Source: an uncultured Roseburia sp. (GTDB lineage Bacteria; Bacillota; Clostridia; Lachnospirales; Lachnospiraceae). Taken from it: a stretch of 39,039 bases of DNA. The position numbers and the translations under genes are program-made. The stretch covers positions 1 to 39,039 of the forward strand of contig CAKRLC010000014.1 in NCBI GenBank assembly GCA_934358955.1. The letters are read 5' to 3'. Positions 33,101-39,039 of this stretch are shown piece after piece. Below the pieces are notes generated by a model that was not told where the DNA came from, did not search any database, and saw nothing but the letters and a program-made list of their open reading frames with translations. Within the stretch, counting starts at the first letter, position 1; each line of letters opens with the position of its first letter.

Positions 33101-33580
33101 TCAGATCAGTTTCGCAAGCTGTTCCAATACCTGCATTGCATACAATTCTTTGATCTCATGACGGCTCATATGCGCAACCTCTGCGTTAAATTCAAACGGA
33201 TATGCGTTTTCTCCCACAAGAATGCAGAAAAACACTTTTCCCTGCACGCTGCCAGCATTCTTCGGATCCACATTCCCGGTTGTACCCGTGATCCCGATCG
33301 CAATCTCTGTGCGAAGGTTTTTTTGGACCGTTTCGGCCATTGCCTTCGCACATTCCGCTGAATAGACGCCATATTCTTTTATGATCCCTTCATCGACTCC
33401 AGTCAGGATTTTTGTCTCATTCTGATACGTCACATAGCCTCCCGGAAAAATTGCAGATGCTCCTTCCGTATCTGTGATCATAGATGCGATCAGTCCGGAG
33501 GTGCAGCTTTCCATTGTGGAAATAGTAGTGTTTGTGTCAATCAATTTTTTTATGATACTGTCTTTTTGTTTCTGATCCAT
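33101..33580 (-). CDS. CinA C-terminal domain protein (NMN amidohydrolase, PncC type)
   Basis: Stand-alone CinA-C domain of 159 residues. Related PncC enzymes deamidate nicotinamide mononucleotide to NaMN in pyridine nucleotide recycling. The typical stretch is STMESCTSGLIASMITDTEGASAIFPGGYVTYQNETK, residues 20-56, with the Ser and Lys of the active site plausible there. IAIGITGTTGNVDPKNAGSVQGKVFF follows. The N-terminal molybdopterin-binding domain of full CinA is absent. It is 17 bases downstream of nfo on the same strand and likely the end of that operon. Confidence 0.9.
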   Translation of the reverse strand: MDQKQKDSIIKKLIDTNTTISTMESCTSGLIASMITDTEGASAIFPGGYVTYQNETKILTGVDEGIIKEYGVYSAECAKAMAETVQKNLRTEIAIGITGTTGNVDPKNAGSVQGKVFFCILVGENAYPFEFNAEVAHMSRHEIKELYAMQVLEQLAKLI

Positions 33581-33597
33581 AGCATATCCCCTGCAAT

Positions 33598-34476
33598 CTA
33601 TTCTTGCTGATCACTTAAAAGTCTTGCGATCTCCTCCTTATACGGCGGAATAGTCTTTTTCTTTTCACCCTCCACGCAAAGCCATGGTGTTTCCAAAATC
33701 TTAGGCACATCCAGGAACCGTTCGTCATGCACCAGCTTATACAACGTATCAAACCCGATCGTTCCGGTTCCGATATTTGCATGGCGGTCTTTATGCGCAC
33801 CAAGCGGATTCAAGCTGTCGTTCACATGAAAAACTGCGATCTGGTCTAATCCTAATACCTCGTCAAATTTTGCAAAAACTCCATCATAGTCATTTACAAG
33901 ATCGTAGCCTGCATCATTCACATGGCAGGTATCAAAGCAGACACGCAGACGGTCTTTTTTATGGACCCCATCATAAATCATCTTCAGTTCTTCAAATGTA
34001 CGTCCGATCTCACTTCCCTTTCCAGCCATTGTCTCAAGCGCGATCAGCACATCATCCTCATTTTCATCCAGAACCATGTTAAGTCCTTTTACGGTCTGTG
34101 CAATGCCCGCTTCTGCTCCCGCATCCAGCGCAGAGCCCGGATGCAGCACCAGGATGCGGCTTCTCATGGCTGCTGTACGCCGGATCTCTTTTTCCAAAAA
34201 CTCCACTGCAAGCTCAAATGTTTCCGGTTTCACTGTGTTGGCAAGATTGATAATATACGGTGCATGTACAACAATCTCTTCAATCCCAGCCTTCTTCGCA
34301 TACTCCCAGCCTGCATCAATGTTTAACTCTGAAATCTCTTTTCTTCTTGTGTTCTGAGGTGCTCCTGTATAAAGCATTAAAACATTCGCACCATAACTTT
34401 CCGCCTCCTTAACGGAAGCAAGAAACATTTCTTTTCCAGCCATTCCAACATGGGAACCAAGTTTTATCTGTGACAT
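33598..34476 (-). CDS. nfo: Endonuclease IV (deoxyribonuclease IV)
   Basis: Zinc-dependent AP endonuclease that cleaves 5' to abasic sites in base excision repair. The 292-residue TIM-barrel protein begins [21 protein letters not shown]. It carries the metal-ligand segments [73 protein letters not shown] and ILETPW. The usual TCHAFAAGYD reads [10 protein letters not shown], a conservative change outside the His ligand. The length is normal. It follows the YdcF-like gene by about 110 bases with no obvious promoter or terminator between. Confidence 0.93.
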   Translation of the reverse strand: MSQIKLGSHVGMAGKEMFLASVKEAESYGANVLMLYTGAPQNTRRKEISELNIDAGWEYAKKAGIEEIVVHAPYIINLANTVKPETFELAVEFLEKEIRRTAAMRSRILVLHPGSALDAGAEAGIAQTVKGLNMVLDENEDDVLIALETMAGKGSEIGRTFEELKMIYDGVHKKDRLRVCFDTCHVNDAGYDLVNDYDGVFAKFDEVLGLDQIAVFHVNDSLNPLGAHKDRHANIGTGTIGFDTLYKLVHDERFLDVPKILETPWLCVEGEKKKTIPPYKEEIARLLSDQQE

Positions 34477-34587
34477 TTTTCTATTCTCCTATACTTTTTT
34501 AATTACTATTTCTATTTTTTATAACGATTGCCAGCAGATTTCATAACAAAATCCTTCATGGTTCTTTCATGTATCTGCCGACAGCAC

Positions 34588-35355
34588 TTATCTGCTTTGC
34601 ACCAGGCTTGACATTCCACGGAGCAGAAATTTTATCTCCGCAAGATACTCCCGGAACATATTATTTGGCAGAAAATACTTTGTAGACTCCGCAGCGATCC
34701 CACTGGCTTCTGCAAAGCCCTGCTTCTTTGCAATCTGCAGCGCCCGGAACATATGGAAATCATTGGTAATGATCCCGACCGTTGCATCCTCAGGTATCAT
34801 GCCACGGCAATTCTTCAGATTCTCCTCTGTTGTTTTGGACTCTGTCTCAAAAAGGAGCCGGGCTTTTGGAATCCCGTTTTCCCGAAGGTAACGTCCCATA
34901 CCATATGCTTCCTCGTAAGGCTCATTTTTTCCTTTGCCTCCGGACACAACACAGATCGTTTCCGGATTGTCATTTAAATATTCGATTGCTTTATCCAGCC
35001 TGTACTGAAGCACGACACTTGGCTTTCCATTTAACACCTGCGCCCCTAAAACAATCACATAATCGAGCCCCTGCTCTTCCTCCGTCTTCATACAGCGTAT
35101 AATATTTCCCTCCACATAGACAAACGAGAGAAACAGTGCCGCACATACAACCGCTGCCACTATTTTCAGGAAATTAGGTATATGAGCCAGATATCCCCTC
35201 TGCGCCATCCATAAAAGCACAAAAAGAATGCCTGCAATGTCGATCCACACCAGGAAAAACTTCGTCCCTCCATTTCCAAGTACCGCGATTGAAATACCAT
35301 ATACCAGGCACAAAATGGCAAAAATCAATACGACTGCTTTCATGACTCGTCTCAT
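34588..35355 (-). CDS. YdcF/DUF218 family membrane-anchored protein
   Basis: A 255-residue protein with three N-terminal membrane segments (AVVLIFAILCLVYGI, FFLVWIDIAGILFVLLW, IVAAVVCAALFLSFVYV). A DUF218 (SanA/YdcF) domain follows from about residue 95: DYVIVLGAQVLNGKPS, LDKAIEYLNDNPETICVVSGGKG, ESKTTEENLKNC and GIITNDFHMFRALQIAKKQG. Members are linked to cell envelope or vancomycin-resistance phenotypes, and some may bind nucleotides or sugars; the biochemical role is not established. It overlaps the TrmH gene by four bases, so it is co-translated. Confidence 0.88.
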   Translation of the reverse strand: MRRVMKAVVLIFAILCLVYGISIAVLGNGGTKFFLVWIDIAGILFVLLWMAQRGYLAHIPNFLKIVAAVVCAALFLSFVYVEGNIIRCMKTEEEQGLDYVIVLGAQVLNGKPSVVLQYRLDKAIEYLNDNPETICVVSGGKGKNEPYEEAYGMGRYLRENGIPKARLLFETESKTTEENLKNCRGMIPEDATVGIITNDFHMFRALQIAKKQGFAEASGIAAESTKYFLPNNMFREYLAEIKFLLRGMSSLVQSR

Positions 35356-36191
35356 TTCCTCTCTTCCTTTCTTCCAAGCTCCCAGAACGCCACCGCACTT
35401 GCTGCTGCAACATTCAGGGAATCCACACCATGCATCATCGGGATCATGACGGTGTAATCACAATCCGCGATCGTATCCTGCGCCAGTCCATCCCCTTCCG
35501 TTCCAAGGATCACTGCCAGCTTTTCTTCTGCAAGCAGGTTTGCATCATCAATATTTACCGATTCTTCTTTTAATGCCATGGCTGCCGACCTAAATCCCAG
35601 CTGTTGCAGCTGATCCATGCCATCTTTTGGCCAGGTCTGTTTTTTGTCTCCGATATAAGTCCATGGAACCTGAAACACAGTTCCCATGCTTACCCTTGCA
35701 GCTCTCCGGTAAAATGGATCCGCACAGCCTCTTGTCAGCAGCACGGCATCCATTCCCAGTGCGGCAGCGGAACGGAAAATTGCCCCGATATTCGTTGGAT
35801 TCACAACATTTTCAAGCACTGCGATCCGTTTTGCATCCCGGCACAGATCTTCTACGGTTGGAAGCTTTGGTCTGTTCATGGCACACAACATGCCGCGCGT
35901 CAACGGATATCCTGTAATTTGCGAAAGCAAAGAAAGTTCACCCGTATACACCGGTACCTCTGGCCATTTTTTCAAAATCTCCTTTGCCTGCGTCTCGATA
36001 TGGCTTTTTTCCATCAGAAAAGAAACCGGCTCGCAGCCACTATGAATCGCCCGTTCGATCACCTTCGGACTCTCTGCTATAAAAATCCCCGGATCCGGTT
36101 CATTATAATGTAAAAGCTGCGCCTCATTTAAACTTGTATACACCTTCAGTTCTTCCCTGTCCAAATCTGTTATTTCTATTATGTGGGACAT
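35352..36191 (-). CDS. TrmH/SpoU family RNA methyltransferase
   Basis: S-adenosylmethionine-dependent 2'-O-ribose methyltransferase of the SPOUT class, 279 residues. It has an N-terminal substrate-binding region (residues 20-105) and a C-terminal knot domain with motif 1 NVVNPTNIGAIFRSAAALGM, motif 2 VILGTEGDGL and motif 3 IPMMHGVDSLNVAAASAVA, all intact. The target (tRNA or rRNA position) cannot be told from the sequence. It begins three bases after the small unknown gene upstream and overlaps the YdcF-like gene downstream. Confidence 0.92.
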   Translation of the reverse strand: MSHIIEITDLDREELKVYTSLNEAQLLHYNEPDPGIFIAESPKVIERAIHSGCEPVSFLMEKSHIETQAKEILKKWPEVPVYTGELSLLSQITGYPLTRGMLCAMNRPKLPTVEDLCRDAKRIAVLENVVNPTNIGAIFRSAAALGMDAVLLTRGCADPFYRRAARVSMGTVFQVPWTYIGDKKQTWPKDGMDQLQQLGFRSAAMALKEESVNIDDANLLAEEKLAVILGTEGDGLAQDTIADCDYTVMIPMMHGVDSLNVAAASAVAFWELGRKEERK

Positions 36192-36194
36192 CCT

Positions 36195-36602
36195 TTAGCT
36201 TCTCCTTACATATCGTTCTTTTGTTATCTTTTCATGCGAATATCCTGCAAAATCAATACTCTCTGCCAGTTTCCAGTTTTCTCCTATCACCAGTTTTACA
36301 TCGGATGGATAAATCCGGTTCCAACGGTATACGATCAATTGTTCAATATCCGGATCTGAAAGATCGACTGTCTGTATTTCTACCAAAATATAATCTGCTT
36401 CTTTCGCTTCTGCAAAAGGATCCTCACTGATTTTTATATTCTTTATCTCCTCTTCAAACAGGCTTTTGCTATACTCATAAAGGTACAATTGGCTGTCCGC
36501 TGTCAGATTTAAGATATCCTGCGTTACAACACGGTCCTTGGACTGTCTTCTGTGATTAAACGCCATTCCGTTTTGGTCATCCAGGCATACGATTAATGTC
36601 AT
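36195..36602 (-). CDS. Conserved small protein of unknown function
   Basis: A 135-residue cytoplasmic protein whose family I recognise from other Lachnospiraceae only as uncharacterised. I recall relatives labelled ribonuclease Z, but the HxHxDH zinc motif of that enzyme is absent here, so the label is not supported. Its shape resembles a small nucleotide-fold protein: VCLDDQNGMAFNHRRQSKDRVV at the start, VYRWNRIYPSD in the middle, and FAGYSHEKITKERYVR at the end. These three blocks look conserved. AGAGAAGATGAGA lies before the ATG. It starts the run trmH-ydcF-nfo, and a terminator separates it from the nuclease gene upstream. Confidence 0.75.
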   Translation of the reverse strand: MTLIVCLDDQNGMAFNHRRQSKDRVVTQDILNLTADSQLYLYEYSKSLFEEEIKNIKISEDPFAEAKEADYILVEIQTVDLSDPDIEQLIVYRWNRIYPSDVKLVIGENWKLAESIDFAGYSHEKITKERYVRRS

Positions 36603-36638
36603 AGTCTCATCTTCTCTCTTTTTTCTCTACTATAACAT

Positions 36639-36683
36639 AAAAAGATGCAGAATGGGAATGGGATTCTCTCTCTGCATCTTTTT
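36639..36683 (-). terminator. Terminator after the secreted nuclease gene
   Basis: AAAAAGATGCAGA at 36639-36651 pairs with TCTGCATCTTTTT at 36671-36683, a 13-bp perfect stem with a 19-base loop. It lies two bases after the nuclease stop. On the minus strand it is followed by TGTTATAGT, a possible extended -10 for the next gene. Confidence 0.85.
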
Positions 36684-36685
36684 TT

Positions 36686-38080
36686 CTACCAGCACTTACT
36701 GCATTTTCCAAGTCCTTCACGGATTGCTTCTGCTTCTGTAATTTGTGTTGCATTGGCTGGGTTTGTTTTTCCGCAATTATTTTTACTATGGTACTTTGAA
36801 CCGGTTGCGGTTTTCCATACCAATACATCTCCGGAGCCACTTCCTGCGTTTGCATCATTGGATGCTGCTGCATTGTTATCTGTGCCCATCACAGCTGCTG
36901 CATTTTCGGCATCCGTGTTTCCTGTACCTGCGCCTTCAGAAGACTGACTGGATACTGTGCTCTCTGTGTTTTTCTTCTCATTTGACGTATTTGCTTTACT
37001 TCCAGTTGTCTTAGAATTACTATTTGAAGCACCGCCTGCTGCACCTGCTGCCAAATTACTGTCGCCTGTTGCATAATTAATTTCTACATCCGGCTGCACA
37101 TTATAGCAATACACATTAAACAGAATCCCTGCTCCGGCGTCTTCCACAGACTCTGCTTCTATCTGAACACCACTTGCAATGAGGTTATCGCCCTCAAACA
37201 CCGGCGTCACCCGATACATCACATGGTTCTTTGTTTCCTTAACATAATCGGCAACCATATTTTCAAATGGAAGCATTCCATCTACATTTAAGTAACGCGT
37301 ACCTGTGATCAGATTCTTTGTATTTGCATTCTCGCCTGAAAGCTGATATCCGATCAAATGGCAACGGTTATACAGATACTTTCCATCTACCACATCATAT
37401 TTGACCGTATGCCAGCCAGTCGGCTTTACAGAACCAATGCTTCCACGCTCTGTTGTCGGCATAAGGTCTGTTCCGATGCAGGCATAAGCTACGCCGCATC
37501 TTCCAAGGCGGTCTAAATCGCTGTAGAATTCATAAGAAGATGTTGCCAGGTCTGTCTCGAGAAACTCAGGTACGTTATGATTGATTGCCACATAAGGGCT
37601 TCCGGAATAAGCCGGAACATCTGACGCAGACAACGTAGCTTCTGCAGACGGCTTCGTCGGCTCTGCAGCGATCGCCTTTTCCACCTCAGTGGTGTCAGAT
37701 TCTTCTGTCTGCGCTTCTGTCTCTGCTGTCTCTGAAGTTTCTGTTTCTTTCAGTTCTGTCTGCTGCGACTCTGTCTCCTGCGTTTCCGTCTCTGCTTTTG
37801 CTGCAGCCTCTGTTGCAATTTCCGCTACCTGCCCGGAATTCTTGTTTTCCGTCTGGGGCAGCATTCCCAGAGACACAAAAAATAAAAATCCTATTAGAAT
37901 CGGTCTTAAGACTTTACTCTTCGGAAGATTTTCCCACATTTTACGAATTGGCTGCACTGGCAAGGATGCGATTCCAAGTAACAACATCAAAATGGTTCCT
38001 GCCTGGAAGCCATATGCCAGTAAGCACAACATGCAAAACACAGAAAAAATCCAGTTAAAAATCTTTACTGTTTTTTTCAT
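36686..38080 (-). CDS. Membrane-anchored DNA/RNA non-specific nuclease with C-terminal Cys motif
   Basis: A 464-residue exported nuclease. Residues 1-75 hold two to three hydrophobic segments (IFNWIFSVFCMLCLLAYGF, TILMLLLGIASLPV, PILIGFLFFVSLGM). A Glu/Thr-rich extracellular linker (about 80-155) follows. The EndA-type domain (about 165-330) has GRCGVAYACIG, the catalytic block YNRCHLIGYQLSG (NRCH in place of DRGH, with His retained), then NLITGTRYLNVDGMLPFEN. A Ser/Asn/Gly/Ala-rich linker leads to a C-terminal tail, KYHSKNNCGK..GKCSKCW, with His and three Cys likely binding zinc. The ATG at 38080 has AGAGGTG upstream, preferred over a GTG at 38092. Confidence 0.85.
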   Translation of the reverse strand: MKKTVKIFNWIFSVFCMLCLLAYGFQAGTILMLLLGIASLPVQPIRKMWENLPKSKVLRPILIGFLFFVSLGMLPQTENKNSGQVAEIATEAAAKAETETQETESQQTELKETETSETAETEAQTEESDTTEVEKAIAAEPTKPSAEATLSASDVPAYSGSPYVAINHNVPEFLETDLATSSYEFYSDLDRLGRCGVAYACIGTDLMPTTERGSIGSVKPTGWHTVKYDVVDGKYLYNRCHLIGYQLSGENANTKNLITGTRYLNVDGMLPFENMVADYVKETKNHVMYRVTPVFEGDNLIASGVQIEAESVEDAGAGILFNVYCYNVQPDVEINYATGDSNLAAGAAGGASNSNSKTTGSKANTSNEKKNTESTVSSQSSEGAGTGNTDAENAAAVMGTDNNAAASNDANAGSGSGDVLVWKTATGSKYHSKNNCGKTNPANATQITEAEAIREGLGKCSKCW

Positions 38081-38115
38081 TTTCACTTTCACCTCTGTCC
38101 TATTTTACAGCCGAT

Positions 38116-38121
38116 ATTATA
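38116..38121 (-). promoter_or_regulatory. Possible -10 box of the nuclease gene
   Basis: TATAAT on the minus strand, 36 bases before the ATG at 38080. The -35 is weak. A 7-bp inverted repeat (ACTACAA at 38121-38127, TTGTAGT at 38143-38149) flanks the spacer and could be an operator. Confidence 0.45.
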
Positions 38122-38211
38122 CTACAAAAATAATATATTGTGTTGTAGTTTTCATATCTTTTTTATAACTCTATAATGAACTCCTGATCACAGTGGAGTT
38201 TTATTTTTCAA

Positions 38212-38898
38212 TTATGATAATGGCTGAATCGCATTCGTCAGTTCTGTATATTCCTCTTTTGTAATCGAAACATCCTCATTTGTTCCATCACCTCTGTAAT
38301 AAGTTTCATTGCCATTCTCATCCGTTACTGTACCAAAATAAATCGTTTCAACAACCGTATCAGCACCGTTATATCTTCGCATTACAAAGTCGTCACTGTC
38401 AGCCCCTGCATGTGCATTTACAATCCAATAAGCATTATCATAATAGGCCAATAAGCATGTAATGCCTGTTCCTTCTCCTCTTGCAAACAGCATCACCTTA
38501 TCGTCTTTTGCATCAAAAAAGCAGGCTCCATAAGGTCCTTTTAAAATAAGCTCGTCCTCTCCATCGTTATCAACATCTAAATATCCATATACAGAATACG
38601 AATCCCATTCTCCTCCATCTATATCGAAGCTCTTTACAGGAACTGTATCAAATCCGCTTCCAGCTTCATTTTCACAATATGCATCTATATCCCCATTCAA
38701 AAAAGCTTCAAATAAATTTTTGGAATCAGCACTGAGCGTGGCCTGTGCTGTCTTTACGCCGTCAGTATCTTTATTCTTTTTCTCAGTAATAAGCCAGTAT
38801 CCAATGCATAAAAAAATTAAAATAACGGCTATCACGATCATAGCTAATGATATCATTCTTTGTTTTCTTTTTTTATTTGCTTTTCTTGTTTTTCGCAT
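38212..38898 (-). CDS. Membrane-anchored extracytoplasmic protein of unknown function
   Basis: A 228-residue protein with a Lys/Arg-rich start (RKTRKANKKRKQR), one membrane helix (ISLAMIVIAVILIFLCIGYWLI, residues 16-37) and an acidic extracellular domain. That domain contains YLDVDNDGEDELILKG, resembling a single FG-GAP/EF-hand-like calcium loop common in Lachnospiraceae surface proteins. I cannot name a function. AAAGGAC precedes the ATG. It reads toward the nuclease gene, with about 130 bases between. The toxin-like peptide is encoded divergently 49 bases from its start. Confidence 0.78.
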   Translation of the reverse strand: MRKTRKANKKRKQRMISLAMIVIAVILIFLCIGYWLITEKKNKDTDGVKTAQATLSADSKNLFEAFLNGDIDAYCENEAGSGFDTVPVKSFDIDGGEWDSYSVYGYLDVDNDGEDELILKGPYGACFFDAKDDKVMLFARGEGTGITCLLAYYDNAYWIVNAHAGADSDDFVMRRYNGADTVVETIYFGTVTDENGNETYYRGDGTNEDVSITKEEYTELTNAIQPLS

Positions 38899-38947
38899 TT
38901 AGATCACACGTCCTTTTAAAAATTTTGCACAGGGGGGGTGATGCCCT

Positions 38948-39034
38948 ATGAACACGCTTGAAGTTTTAACTTTAGTGCTAGTAATTTTTGCGGCTCTGTC
39001 ATACATAGACGATCATAATAATAAAAAGAAATAG
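38948..39034 (+). CDS. 28-residue single-helix peptide, holin-like type I toxin candidate
   Basis: A small open frame (ATG 38948, TAG 39032-39034) preceded by a very strong ribosome binding site, GGGGGGGTGATG. The peptide MNTLEVLTLVLVIFAALSYI is one hydrophobic helix, then Asp-Asp-His-Asn-Asn and a Lys-rich tail. Size, layout and composition match the short holin-like toxins (TxpA/BsrE-like group) of Firmicutes, which are usually paired with an antisense RNA over the 3' end. That RNA would lie at or past the window edge. Identity rests on resemblance only; it could also be an unrelated small membrane peptide. Confidence 0.6.
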   Translation: MNTLEVLTLVLVIFAALSYIDDHNNKKK

Positions 39035-39039
39035 CATCC

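Noticed and set aside
34477..34587. Imperfect inverted repeat (GCCAGCAGAT against ATCTGCCGAC) between the YdcF-like gene and nfo
   Set aside because: It has two mismatches in ten and a long AT-rich loop, with no T run in the right place; not enough to call a terminator or site.
36607..36873. 88-codon minus frame at the 3' end of the nuclease gene
   Set aside because: It is an out-of-frame reading of the repetitive C-terminal coding region and extends into the terminator.
38172..38210. Plus-strand TATAAT and hairpin with T run (AACTCC/GGAGTT, then TTATTTTT), looking like a small RNA or terminator
   Set aside because: The -10 runs straight into the hairpin with no room for a transcript, the stem is only 6 bp with a 10-base loop, and no plus-strand gene lies upstream.

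Overview
The window comes from a low-to-moderate GC Gram-positive, spore-forming anaerobe, most probably a gut Lachnospiraceae (Roseburia/Agathobacter-like). The evidence is spo0A and spoIVB, the clostridial block nusB-xseA-xseB-ispA-dxs-tlyA-nadK-argR-recN-spoIVB, a DUF5688 protein, a Bmp-type nucleoside transporter and AGGAGG-type ribosome binding sites. Genus is an inference; there is no 16S gene here.

Layout. 1-5516 (minus): a nucleoside uptake operon, bmpA, ATPase and two permeases, ending in uridine kinase (udk, cut by the window edge). 5584-5856: a structured palindromic repeat, a terminator and tRNA-Thr(CGU). 6093-10722 (plus): a cupin-HTH regulator and potABCD (spermidine/putrescine uptake), with a MITE-like element between regulator and potA. 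10953-11864 (plus): a DUF5688 protein, tail-to-tail with glgA (minus). 13378-14172 (minus): spo0A, with candidate 0A boxes upstream. 14520-19782: a cassette for four-carbon acid sugars (D-threonate/D-erythronate type), consisting of kdgT-like permease, DUF1537 kinase and PdxA2 dehydrogenase on minus, and a divergent PrpR-like regulator with a decayed AAA+ domain on plus. 19779-20966: AI-2E family membrane protein. 21029-31536 (minus): the housekeeping/sporulation block from yqhY down to spoIVB. 31611-32012: small acidic unknown. 32172-33083 (plus): an XdhC-like protein with its two domains in reversed order. 33101-38080 (minus): secreted/anchored nuclease, small unknown, TrmH methyltransferase, YdcF protein, endonuclease IV and a CinA-C amidohydrolase. 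38212-38898: membrane-anchored unknown. 38948-39034 (plus): a 28-residue single-helix peptide resembling holin-like type I toxins.

How it fits together. The transporter plus udk suggests salvage of imported nucleosides. The potR-potABCD set imports polyamines. The spoIVB and spo0A genes, usually close neighbours in clostridia, are separated here by the four-carbon acid cassette and the AI-2E gene, which looks like an insertion into a conserved block. I found no CRISPR array, no intact transposase and no prophage. The least explained items are the MITE, the two related hairpin repeats, the degenerate PrpR-like regulator with its repeated 15-bp motif, the permuted XdhC protein and the toxin-like peptide.
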